Position numbers and translations under genes: made by a program. 64,000 nucleotides of DNA from Veillonella dispar (lineage in GTDB: Bacteria > Bacillota > Negativicutes > Veillonellales > Veillonellaceae): assembly GCF_900637515.1 (NCBI RefSeq), contig NZ_LR134375.1, forward strand, positions 1 to 64,000, given 5' to 3'. Below, piece by piece: positions 9,976-18,273 of the stretch (position 1 is its first letter; each line of letters begins with the position of its first letter). Below the pieces are notes generated by a model. The model searched no databases, was not told where the DNA came from, and saw only the letters and a list, made by a program, of their open reading frames with translations.

Positions 9976-12900
9976 ATTTTATCTTATACCATGTTGCATA
10001 CATGACTGGTAATACAATGAGTGTTAGTACTGTTGCCACTAGTAGGCCACCACTAAAGGCGATAGCTAGTGGACTCCAGAATACAGATCCCATGAGAGGA
10101 ATCATGCCTAAAATCGCTGCGATAGCGGTGAGCATGATAGGGCGGAAACGAAGTGTAGCGGAGTTGATAATCGCTTCACGAGGTTCTTGTCCTTCTGCCT
10201 TGTGGATTTCGATTTGGTCTAACAAGATAATGGAGTTACGGATGATCATACCCGATAGGGCGATGATACCCAGAATAGCCATAAAGCCCAATGGCGTTCT
10301 CGTAATATTCAGAGCTAATACGACGCCGATTAATCCGAGAGGCGCTGTGAGCAAGGCCATAAACATGAGGGCGATACGCTTTAATTGGAACATGAGGATT
10401 GTCATGATCACAAAGAGCATAATCGGCATTGGTGTTAACAGATTTTGTACAGCTGTTACGCTCTTTTCAGCTGCCCCATCAAGTTCAATGGTATATCCTG
10501 TAGGCAAGGAATCGCGAATGTCTTGTAAGGATTTATATACCTCTTTTGTTTTCGCATTGCCTAGGACGCCAGCATTTACATTAGCGTGAATGCTGATGGT
10601 TGGCATCATGTTGCGATGCCAGATGATACCATCCTCTTGGGTCATGGTGATGGTTGCAATTTGGCTAAGCGGTACATAGGAACCATTGCCTGTTTGAATT
10701 GGTAAGGAGGACAGAGCACTTAAGTTGTGTTGTTCATTATCTCCTAAGCGGAATGTCACAGGAATTGTTTGGTTACCTTCGTAGTATTCTCCAGATTTTG
10801 TACCGGATAATAAACTTTGCAAGTGTAAGGATACGGCATAGCTATCGATACCGAGTAAGCGAGCTTTGTTAGGATCGATATGAATATTGGCTACTGGTTC
10901 CGTATCTGGCCAGTCAAAGGCTATGTTATGCAAATCCTTATCGCCTTGCATCTTATCTTTTACCTTGTTGGCAATTTCTTTTACCACCTTTTGATCAGGT
11001 CCAGAAACGCGGAGCATAACTGGATATTTGGATGGTGGACCAATTTGTAAGAACTGCGTATTTACGAGGGCAGATGGGAATTCTTCATTTAAGTATGGCG
11101 TCAATTCATTGTATAGTTTATCGCGATCCTCTAAGGATTTAGTAACGATAACGTACTGCAAGAAATTGTTCCGTTGCAATTCCGGTTCCAAGGTGAGAAC
11201 GAAACGTGGAGAACCTTGTCCAATATAGGATGTAAAGGTTGAAATATGTTCGTTACCTTGTAAATGTTCGTCGATGATTTTAGCTTGATTTGCGGTATAC
11301 TCGATGGATGAACTTTGAGGAAATTGCATAGATACTATGATTTCATTACGCGTTGATGATGGGAAAAATTCCTGTTTGATCAATGGTAGTGAAAGTAGGG
11401 ATAATACAAAGGCACCTAAGGTGATGAGTAATACTACCTTATGATGACCTAAGGCCCAATGTAACAGTCTTTCAAACTTGTCATAGAATGTAACACTGAG
11501 CTTGTGCATGATATGGTCTCGTTTAGTCCATTCTGATTCAGGTTTTGGAGCCTTGTTTTCGATGATTTTATAACCTAGAACAGGGCTGACGAGAACAGAG
11601 GCGAACCAAGATAGGATGAGCGCCATAAATACAACAATAGATAGAGATTTTGTAAACTCTGCTACCATGCCTTGTGCTAATGCTAATGGCAAGAAGCCTG
11701 CACAGGTAATGAGCGTACCAGATAGCATAGGGAATGCTGTCGATTGGTAAGCAAAGGTAGCTGATCTAAAGTGTCCCCAACCTTCTTCGAGCTTAACGCT
11801 CATCATTTCTACAACGATGATGGCATCGTCTACGAGGAGTCCTAGAGCCAGTATTAATGCACCTAGACTAACCTTGTGCAGATAAATACCGCTTTCATAC
11901 ATCAAGATAAACGTCGTAGACACAACGACTGGAATAGTGAGGGCTACAACAACGCCTGTTCGCAAGCCAAGAGATGCAAAGCTTACGAGCAATACGATGG
12001 CGATAGCTTCAAATAGAGATTGAGAGAAATCGCCAATGGATTCTTTAACAATATGTGGCTGATTTGATACTTGATCTAGCTCAAGGCCTGCAGGAATGGT
12101 TTTCTTCAATTCTGCTAGCTTTTTATCGATAGCTTCACCAAATTCTATATTATTGCCACCTGCATCCATGGAGATGGCTATGCCGATAGCCGGTTTGCCT
12201 TCATAGTAGAATTGAGGGTTGCTAGGATCTTGGTAGGTCATAGTTACATCAGCCATGTCGCCAAGGCGCAAGGTTTGATTATTGATGCGAATTGGCATAT
12301 CTTGTACGGCTTGCGGACTATCGAATAGACCGTTGACGCGGAGATATACATTATTTGTATCCGTCGTAATCATACCAGCTGGAACCATCATACTTTGCTG
12401 TTTGATAGCCGTTAATAGCTGTTGTGTACTGATTTTATAGGATGCTAATTTATCCTTATTAATCGTTACATTAAGGGTTTGTTGTTGAACCCCAATGAGG
12501 CTGATTTTCTTAACGTTTGGAACAGATAATAGCTGACGTTTTAAGTCTTCTGCTTGTTGACGCTTTTCTTCGTACGAGAATTCATCGCCACTAATAGCGT
12601 AGATAATGCCGTATACATCATCAAATCTGTCATTGATGGTCGGTCCTTGAACACCTTGTGGTAGAGACTTCCATTCATCGTTGATCATGTTCCGCGCTTC
12701 TTCCCAAGCGGGACGGATTTTATCGGATGGTAGATTTTCTTTCAGATTAATATAAATAACTGATTTGCTGCCATCTGTGAAAGATTTTGTATAGTCTACG
12801 CCAGGTAGGTCGCGCAGTTTTTCTTCTAATTTGTCCGTTACCTGATCCGACATTTCTTGTGGGGAAGCCCCCGGCCAAGCAACGCCGACTACCATGGTGC

Positions 12901-13036
12901 GCATTGTAAAGTCTGGGTCTTCCATACGGCCCATGTGGTTGTATGAGAAGATACCAAAGGTGAGGAGCATAGCCATAAAGTAGTAGATAATGGACTTATG
13001 TTTGAGGGCCCATTCGGCTAAGTTAAATTGTTTCAT
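9974..13036 (-). CDS. RND multidrug efflux pump, inner-membrane subunit (AcrB/HAE1 family)
   Basis: A 1,020-residue proton-driven exporter that should form the trimeric pump of a tripartite efflux system. Two copies of the RND repeat are visible, each with one membrane helix, a large periplasmic loop and a six-helix block. The proton-relay pair D403-D404 in LGLLVDDAIIVVE aligns with Asp407-Asp408 of AcrB. The length is close to that of AcrB. Its ATG overlaps the stop of the upstream adaptor gene by four bases (ATGA), so the pair is translationally coupled. No TolC-like outer-membrane gene is in the window. The substrate cannot be read from the sequence. Confidence 0.95.
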   Translation of the reverse strand: MKQFNLAEWALKHKSIIYYFMAMLLTFGIFSYNHMGRMEDPDFTMRTMVVGVAWPGASPQEMSDQVTDKLEEKLRDLPGVDYTKSFTDGSKSVIYINLKENLPSDKIRPAWEEARNMINDEWKSLPQGVQGPTINDRFDDVYGIIYAISGDEFSYEEKRQQAEDLKRQLLSVPNVKKISLIGVQQQTLNVTINKDKLASYKISTQQLLTAIKQQSMMVPAGMITTDTNNVYLRVNGLFDSPQAVQDMPIRINNQTLRLGDMADVTMTYQDPSNPQFYYEGKPAIGIAISMDAGGNNIEFGEAIDKKLAELKKTIPAGLELDQVSNQPHIVKESIGDFSQSLFEAIAIVLLVSFASLGLRTGVVVALTIPVVVSTTFILMYESGIYLHKVSLGALILALGLLVDDAIIVVEMMSVKLEEGWGHFRSATFAYQSTAFPMLSGTLITCAGFLPLALAQGMVAEFTKSLSIVVFMALILSWFASVLVSPVLGYKIIENKAPKPESEWTKRDHIMHKLSVTFYDKFERLLHWALGHHKVVLLITLGAFVLSLLSLPLIKQEFFPSSTRNEIIVSMQFPQSSSIEYTANQAKIIDEHLQGNEHISTFTSYIGQGSPRFVLTLEPELQRNNFLQYVIVTKSLEDRDKLYNELTPYLNEEFPSALVNTQFLQIGPPSKYPVMLRVSGPDQKVVKEIANKVKDKMQGDKDLHNIAFDWPDTEPVANIHIDPNKARLLGIDSYAVSLHLQSLLSGTKSGEYYEGNQTIPVTFRLGDNEQHNLSALSSLPIQTGNGSYVPLSQIATITMTQEDGIIWHRNMMPTISIHANVNAGVLGNAKTKEVYKSLQDIRDSLPTGYTIELDGAAEKSVTAVQNLLTPMPIMLFVIMTILMFQLKRIALMFMALLTAPLGLIGVVLALNITRTPLGFMAILGIIALSGMIIRNSIILLDQIEIHKAEGQEPREAIINSATLRFRPIMLTAIAAILGMIPLMGSVFWSPLAIAFSGGLLVATVLTLIVLPVMYATWYKIK

Positions 13037-14097
13037 TGACTAACCGCCGTCCCTTCTTGTAATTGTTGGGTACCTGCGGTGATGACAATGTCACCCTTAG
13101 CTAAACCAGACGTAACGATGACGGAGTTCTTACCAAACTCACCTGTCTTAATCGGCACGAGATGAGCCTTCTTATCTCGAATGATATACACTGCATTATT
13201 GCCATTAGAGTCTTTCACAAGAGCCGTCAATGGAATGGAAATATTAGTGCTATCTGTAGTAGATAGATTAGCATTGATCGTCATGCCTAGTTGTACCTCT
13301 TTTGGAGGATTTTGTAAGGTAATTTTTACGGTATACGTTCTTGCCACAGGGTCAGGAACTGGTGAAATTTCACGGACCACACCTTGCACGGTTACATCAG
13401 GTAGAGCCCAGAATGTAATAGTGGCAGGGCTACCCACATGAACCTTAGTCAATTCTTGCTCAGGAAGGGCAATGACTGCTTCTGGATCGCGACCAGCTGC
13501 TAAGGTACCAACGTTTTGACCAGCTGCTACGACTTGGCCTGTTTCAATATTGAAAGCTGTAATAATACCTGTATCAGGAGCAGTCAAATTAGTATAGCTA
13601 TTTTGATTGCTACTCAAATCGAGGCTAGCCTGTGCTTGTTGTAATTGAGCAGAGGTAACATTCAATTGGTTTTCTGCTTGGTCTAATTGCAATTTACTAA
13701 TCGCTTGTTGCGCGTAGAGCTCGCGATATCGTTTAGCATTGGTTTCCGCTAATTCATAGGCCGATTGAGCAGCTTTTACAGCACCCTCTGCATTTTGTAC
13801 TTGAGCTGATGTATCGGAACCATTGATTTGAGCAATGACTTGGCCTGCTTGCACCACATCACCAACATTTACGAATTTGTTGATGACGCGACCCCCAATT
13901 TGAAAGGCTAAGTTTGTTTCCGTTTTATTATGGATAGTGCCTGCATAGCCAGCACTAGTAGTACCAGATTCTTCACCGATGGTGATGGTGCGCACCTTGA
14001 GGCTCGTATCCTCAGATTGCTTTTCAGATCCGCAACCACTGATTATAGCAGTTCCTATTAAAAGGGCTCCTATGGTTGCTATGACTTTTTGATTCAT
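13033..14097 (-). CDS. RND efflux periplasmic adaptor (membrane fusion lipoprotein)
   Basis: A 354-residue adaptor that should bridge the RND pump and an outer-membrane channel. It has a lipoprotein signal peptide with lipobox IISGC, the lipidated Cys being residue 22. A biotinyl-lipoyl-like half (GGRVINKFVNVGDVVQAGQVIA), an alpha-helical hairpin (about residues 85-150), the matching second lipoyl half and a beta-barrel domain follow, in the usual order. The ATG is preceded by AAGGAGAG on the minus strand. It is first in a two-gene operon, and a perfect inverted repeat lies in its upstream region. Confidence 0.94.
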   Translation of the reverse strand: MNQKVIATIGALLIGTAIISGCGSEKQSEDTSLKVRTITIGEESGTTSAGYAGTIHNKTETNLAFQIGGRVINKFVNVGDVVQAGQVIAQINGSDTSAQVQNAEGAVKAAQSAYELAETNAKRYRELYAQQAISKLQLDQAENQLNVTSAQLQQAQASLDLSSNQNSYTNLTAPDTGIITAFNIETGQVVAAGQNVGTLAAGRDPEAVIALPEQELTKVHVGSPATITFWALPDVTVQGVVREISPVPDPVARTYTVKITLQNPPKEVQLGMTINANLSTTDSTNISIPLTALVKDSNGNNAVYIIRDKKAHLVPIKTGEFGKNSVIVTSGLAKGDIVITAGTQQLQEGTAVSQ

Positions 14098-14180
14098 AGA
14101 ATCTCTCCTTTATACCACACATAAGCCCTATGACACAGAACTACACATGAGTAATCATAGGACGATATATTTTATGAAAG

Positions 14181-14206
14181 TAACTCTAATTTAGCCATTA
14201 GAGTTA
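14181..14206. promoter_or_regulatory. Perfect 10-bp inverted repeat upstream of the RND operon (candidate operator)
   Basis: TAACTCTAAT (14181-14190) and ATTAGAGTTA (14197-14206) form a perfect palindrome with a 6-base spacer, about 85-110 bases upstream of the adaptor start codon. No T-run fits a terminator on the minus strand. The arrangement resembles a dimeric repressor site. No regulator gene is adjacent, so the binding protein is unknown. A smaller repeat (CCTATGA 14127-14133, TCATAGG 14155-14161) lies nearer the gene. Confidence 0.5.
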
Positions 14207-14294
14207 TGTTAGATAATAGCTCTATTAGATTTAATTATATATTTTATACAATTTAATAATACTATATTTATATGTAAACGGCTAGGGGGTATAC

Positions 14295-14329
14295 AAAAAA
14301 GTGAGTCCTCCACTGGAGAACTCACTCTT
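14295..14329 (-). terminator. Intrinsic terminator after the CorC-type gene
   Basis: On the minus strand AGTGAGT...ACTCACT arms with inner complementarity (CTCCAGTGGAG) are followed by a six-base T-run (the A-run 14295-14300 on +). It lies about 45 bases after the stop of the CorC-type gene. Confidence 0.88.
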
Positions 14330-14370
14330 TATAAATTTACAATGCTCATAAGTCTATGAGCTAGTAGGTA

Positions 14371-15735
14371 TTATTCTTTTTCTTCTGTTTCTTGTACTAC
14401 AATAGGTTCTTCATAGGTTACAAGAATTTTATCGATACGAGTATTATCCATATCTACCACTTCAAAGGTATAGCCATTCCATTTAGCTTTGTCTAATTCT
14501 TTTGGAATGCGACCAAAGAGAACGTTTAAGAGACCGCCCATTGTTTTGTACAAGTCTTTTTCTTCGCCTGGTAATTCTTCATCGATATGGAAGAATTCTT
14601 TGAATTCGTCTACGTCAAGAAGGCCATCTACAAGCCAGGAACCGTCTTCACGTTCGATGATTTTATTTTCTTCTTCCTTGATTTCTTCTTCACCGGAAGG
14701 CATGAGACCTACGATTTCTTCCATAATATCATGTAATGTTACAAGACCGCTAAAACCGCCATACTCGTCGAGAACGATCGTTTCATGGACGCCTTCTGTA
14801 CGGAGTACATTCAACAATTTCATGAGTGTAATGGATTCTGGAATGAGTAATGGTTCTTTCAAACAAGATTCAATAATATCATGAATAGAGCGTTCGCTAG
14901 GACGTTGCATAATTTGAACTAATACGTCAGATACGGTAATGAGACCTTTTAATTCATCTAAGGAATCGGTACCTACAGGGATGCGGTAATGGTTGGCATT
15001 TTTGAGGACTTCCATAATTTCGTCCTCTGTGCCATTAAGGTCGATCCATTTAAGCTGTGTACGAGGTGTCATGATGTCACCAGCGTTCATATCTGCTAGG
15101 TGGAAGATATTTTCCACGAGGATAGGTTCCTCTTCTTCATACGCACCCATGGCAACGCCTTCGGTGAGCATCTTGTTAATTTCAGACTCTGTAACAGGAG
15201 CCTCTTCTTTCACAGTCACGCCTAGTAATTTTAAGAGGAATTCTGTGGAAACGCCGAGGAAGCTAACGATAGGTTTCAATGCTACAGACAACCAATAAAT
15301 CGGTTTTGCTACTACTACGGCGATGCTTTCAGGACTATTTAAAGCCAATCGTTTTGGCACGAGTTCGCCAATAACGAGGGATAAATAGGTGATGATAGCA
15401 ACGATGAGTAAGGAGCTAATGGATGCTGCATAGGGCTCAATACTTGGAATATTAGCTACTAAAATCTCTTCTAATGGACCAGAGAAGGTAGCACCAGAAT
15501 ACAAACCAGTTAAGATACCAACGAGGGTAATACCAATTTGAATAGTAGAGAACATCTCGTTTGGATTTTCTGCTAATTCAAAGGCTTTTTTAGCACGCTC
15601 GTTGCCTGCTTCGGCCATTTCTTCGAGTTTACGTTTTTTAGCATTGACGATGGCCAATTCCGTCATAGAAAATAAGCCGTTTGCTATGATTAATACGATG
15701 ATAATTATAAAATCTAAGGTCAGATCACTGTCCAT
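14371..15735 (-). CDS. CNNM/CorC-type transporter (hemolysin family, DUF21-CBS-CorC_HlyC)
   Basis: A 454-residue membrane protein with the standard architecture: an N-terminal DUF21/CNNM transmembrane domain with about four helices (residues 1-190, starting LDFIIIIVLIIANGLFSMTELA), a pair of CBS domains (about 205-325, beginning DIMTPRTQLKWIDL) and a C-terminal CorC_HlyC domain (about 350-435). Related proteins are Mg2+/Co2+ exporters or are named hemolysins; magnesium efflux is the best guess, made from family membership. The gene is monocistronic with its own terminator, and its upstream region may encode a structured leader. Confidence 0.92.
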   Translation of the reverse strand: MDSDLTLDFIIIIVLIIANGLFSMTELAIVNAKKRKLEEMAEAGNERAKKAFELAENPNEMFSTIQIGITLVGILTGLYSGATFSGPLEEILVANIPSIEPYAASISSLLIVAIITYLSLVIGELVPKRLALNSPESIAVVVAKPIYWLSVALKPIVSFLGVSTEFLLKLLGVTVKEEAPVTESEINKMLTEGVAMGAYEEEEPILVENIFHLADMNAGDIMTPRTQLKWIDLNGTEDEIMEVLKNANHYRIPVGTDSLDELKGLITVSDVLVQIMQRPSERSIHDIIESCLKEPLLIPESITLMKLLNVLRTEGVHETIVLDEYGGFSGLVTLHDIMEEIVGLMPSGEEEIKEEENKIIEREDGSWLVDGLLDVDEFKEFFHIDEELPGEEKDLYKTMGGLLNVLFGRIPKELDKAKWNGYTFEVVDMDNTRIDKILVTYEEPIVVQETEEKE

Positions 15736-15827
15736 GTAAATAGATACTCCTTTTTATATAATTCTGCACATGAGAATATTAAAATATTACTCTTTAGTAT
15801 ACCATATTGGCATCGATACGTGTTTAA

Positions 15828-15965
15828 ATACAACAAAAGCACCTATTATAGGTGCTTTTGTTGTGTCACTACATCTGCAAGTGGCTAGATAGATACTTTC
15901 GCCAGTAACTAGCACAGAAAAGCAAGGCGGCAACCCTATTTTCTGTTTGGATTCATTAAAATGTT
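15828..15965 (-). ncRNA. Candidate structured leader or small RNA upstream of the CorC-type gene
   Basis: Read on the minus strand this segment has three stacked hairpins: ACAGAAAA/TTTTCTGT with a GC-rich loop, GTGCTAG/CTAGCCAC enclosing TACT/AGTA, and finally a perfect 16-bp stem CAACAAAAGCACCTAT/ATAGGTGCTTTTGTTG (15831-15863) ending in a T-rich tail. The last hairpin looks like an intrinsic terminator although no gene ends here. The CorC-type gene starts about 95 bases further along the same strand. It could be a terminating riboswitch-like leader or an independent small RNA. I could not match it to a known class. Confidence 0.4.
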
Positions 15966-16079
15966 AGAACTATTGATTTCCTTAATTAATATAATATATG
16001 ACTGCCTTTAATTTGTAAATATGACTCTAATAAGGGTATAGTATATATATCAACTTTAGTATTGAAATAGGTCATACAA

Positions 16080-16706
16080 TTGGTAACTCATGATGGGATT
16101 AGATATATGACAAGTGAACAGGAATGGGAACAGGTTTTACAAATAAAAACAGCAGGCCGCGATGATAGTCGGTCTGATACGGAGCATCATCCTTACGAGC
16201 CGACGGATTATTGTGTGCTAGAGCGCTTGGCAAATAGCGGTCATATTCGCAAGAAAAATACGCTCATCGATTATGGCAGTGGCAAGGGCCGTGTTAGCAT
16301 TTTTATGGCGTACCAAACGGGTTGTCACTCCATTGGTATTGAATACGATGAACGACTCTATGAAAGGGCTCTTATCAATGGTGAAAGCCCAGCTGCTCGC
16401 AACCGTGTGAGCTTTGTGCATGGTGATGCGGCGCTCTATGAATTACCCGACCAAGCAGATCGTTGTTTCTTCTTTAATCCCTTTGCGCTCCATACGATTA
16501 AGCGTGTTCTAGGAAATATCTTTGATTCCCTGTATCATCATCCGCGGGAGATTAAACTATTTTTCTACTACGTCAACGAAGAGGTAGAAAACTTCTTGAA
16601 TAATCATGTCCGTTTAGAACAGGAAGAACCCATTGATTGTAGTGATCTCTTTGAAGAGCGTGATATAAAAGAACGAATTTTAGTGTATTCCGTTAACTTG
16701 TTTTAG
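16080..16706 (+). CDS. Class I SAM-dependent methyltransferase, unknown substrate
   Basis: A 208-residue protein with the Rossmann methyltransferase motif I as LIDYGSGKGRVSIFMA, followed by an acidic motif II (GIEYDERLY) and a motif near FFFNPFA. The N-terminal TSEQEWEQVLQIKTAGRDD and the YEPTDYCVLERL segment are typical of a small, uncharacterised Firmicute methyltransferase family. The start is uncertain: TTG 16080 is the longest reading, but ATG 16107 (MTSEQ) fits the conserved region and also has a purine-rich GATGGGA upstream. It appears monocistronic. Confidence 0.82.
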   Translation: MVTHDGIRYMTSEQEWEQVLQIKTAGRDDSRSDTEHHPYEPTDYCVLERLANSGHIRKKNTLIDYGSGKGRVSIFMAYQTGCHSIGIEYDERLYERALINGESPAARNRVSFVHGDAALYELPDQADRCFFFNPFALHTIKRVLGNIFDSLYHHPREIKLFFYYVNEEVENFLNNHVRLEQEEPIDCSDLFEERDIKERILVYSVNLF

Positions 16707-16771
16707 TATATTCTGTCAGATTATTTTAATGTTTTAATTTCATTTATTTTAGTATGTAAAAAGCATGTAAG

Positions 16772-16848
16772 AAACCTCAATGTTGAAGGCTTGTTTTAGT
16801 GGTTCTAAATTTGTACGACTAGGACATCATTCAAATTGAGGTTTTATT
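16772..16848 (+). terminator. Long-loop inverted repeat, probable terminator
   Basis: AAACCTCAATGTTGAA (16772-16787) pairs imperfectly with TTCAAATTGAGGTTT (16830-16844), with a T-rich tail after the second arm. The 42-base loop is long. The rest of the 311-base gap up to 17018 is AT-rich and shows nothing else clear. Confidence 0.5.
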
Positions 16849-17017
16849 CTATTTTTAAGGAACTTTCACTTAGATTATTAAGGAAAAAGCAGATAAATTC
16901 TGCTATAATAATATATTAGAGATTATAAAATCAAATTATTTTTTATGGTTCTATACATTGATTCGTATGCACTAAGTTAGTGGATAGGGCTGAGTGTATT
17001 GAAGACTGGAGGTACCC

Positions 17018-18073
17018 GTGGAAATCATCGATACAGCATTGATTGAACGTATTCGCAAGGCCTTAATTAAACGTTATGATCGAGATCAACAGATCCAACA
17101 AATGATAGAAGAAATCGGTGCCGAAGAGGGACTCAACGAGTCTGAATTGGCTATCGTTTACCAAGCTTATTTAGAGGTTAAGGAACGCGTTTATTACACA
17201 TCCTCTCTCGTAGATTTATGGAATCAAATTGAAGAGGTTCAAAAACGAATGTCCATGTTGCATACCTATGATTCTCTTGAAGAGGATTTATTTGGCAATG
17301 TGTTAGGCGACGATCAAGATGATATCATCATTGCTGATAAATCATATCTTGGTAAGGGTGCTAGCCATAATAACGATGTGTACGCTATGGAACAGGTTCA
17401 ATTATCCGATATTCCTGTGCAGCATGATTCTACAGTGGGCATGAACCATATTAAATTGAACGAATTGCATTCTATGGGCGGTCTTTTTACAGGATCTGGT
17501 GAAAGTTCCCAACATGAGATATCGGACCTTGATGAAGACATTGTAGAGCATATGGATGTAAATCCACTAGATGGCGTGGAAAGCTTAGAAGTCCATCACA
17601 TGGATGAAGAAAATATGTCCTCTATTGATCCGTATACAGCGGTAAATGCTTTGTTATTTGGCAAAGCTGGTTTGGATTCAGATAAAGCCAATAAGAAGAT
17701 GGAAAAGCTTCTTAAAAAGCAATTGAAACGCGTAGATGATGAATGGGCGCGTATCAATGGGACTGACGAAAAGTCTAAAAAATCCAAAGAAGATAAGAAA
17801 TCTAAAGAAGGCAAAAAAGCTAAGGATAACAAGAAGTCTAAAGAGGATAAAAAGGACAAAAAACATAAAAAGTCTAAGGAAGATAAACATTCCAAATCCG
17901 AAGATAAGTTAAAGAAAAAGAAAGACAAGGCTGAAAAGAAGCTTAAGGTCTTAAATGACAAGTTAAAAACAGTATTTTTGGCGGATACTTTCAGTAAAAA
18001 AGATAAGAATAAAGACAAGAAAAAGGATAAAAAATCCAAAAAGGATAGATCCGAAAAAAAGCAAAAACGATAG
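17018..18073 (+). CDS. Lysine-rich protein of unknown function (zero-frame product)
   Basis: A 351-residue cytoplasmic protein without signal peptide. The N-terminal third is helical and acidic (ALIKRYDRDQQIQQMIEEIG), the middle is acidic and low in structure, and the last ~110 residues are an extremely Lys-rich, Ser/Asp-containing tail (repeated KKSKEDKK-like units) that may bind nucleic acid or another polyanion. GTG 17018 is supported by GGAGGT at 17008-17013. The zero frame ends at TAG 18071, shortly after an A-run that looks like a -1 slippery site, with an open 52-codon Cys-rich extension in the -1 frame. I do not recognise the family. Confidence 0.8.
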   Translation: MEIIDTALIERIRKALIKRYDRDQQIQQMIEEIGAEEGLNESELAIVYQAYLEVKERVYYTSSLVDLWNQIEEVQKRMSMLHTYDSLEEDLFGNVLGDDQDDIIIADKSYLGKGASHNNDVYAMEQVQLSDIPVQHDSTVGMNHIKLNELHSMGGLFTGSGESSQHEISDLDEDIVEHMDVNPLDGVESLEVHHMDEENMSSIDPYTAVNALLFGKAGLDSDKANKKMEKLLKKQLKRVDDEWARINGTDEKSKKSKEDKKSKEGKKAKDNKKSKEDKKDKKHKKSKEDKHSKSEDKLKKKKDKAEKKLKVLNDKLKTVFLADTFSKKDKNKDKKKDKKSKKDRSEKKQKR

Positions 18074-18219
18074 TTTCCGTACGGAATAGTAAGGCCTCTG
18101 AACAGAGGTCCAAGGAGAGTACTAGTGCTAAAAAATCGGCAAGTGCTGGAACTATCGACCGCGGATGCGGTAAATGCAAGCGATGTAAGGGACCTAAATG
18201 TAAGAAATATCCAACATAA
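18041..18219 (+). other. Candidate programmed -1 frameshift site and Cys-rich C-terminal extension
   Basis: The zero frame reads GA A AAA AAG at 18053-18061; A AAA AAG (18055-18061) is the dnaX-type slippery heptamer in the correct register. AAGGA (18041-18045) lies 9 bases upstream, like the dnaX internal Shine-Dalgarno. A GC-rich hairpin (18093-18111, CCTCTG/CAGAGG plus GG/CC) lies about 30 bases downstream. In the -1 frame 52 codons follow, from GCA 18061 to TAA 18217-18219, ending in CGKCKRCKGPKCKKYPT with four Cys spaced x2, x2, x4. There is no ATG, GTG or TTG in that frame before the Cys motif. The fused product would have 400 residues. A simple indel in the A-run is the alternative. 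Confidence 0.6.
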
Positions 18220-18273
18220 TTACAGTTAGGTAGTATAGAGTAGTTACGTTATATGAAAAACAGTTAGGGGTTA

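Noticed and set aside
9891-10589. 232-codon plus-strand ORF
   Set aside because: It begins inside the YbjQ-like gene, crosses a bidirectional terminator and lies antisense to the RND pump.
17596-18039. 147-codon minus-strand ORF rich in Phe, Leu and Ser
   Set aside because: It is the antisense of the Lys-rich coding tail; the hydrophobic look comes from complementing AAA and AAG codons.
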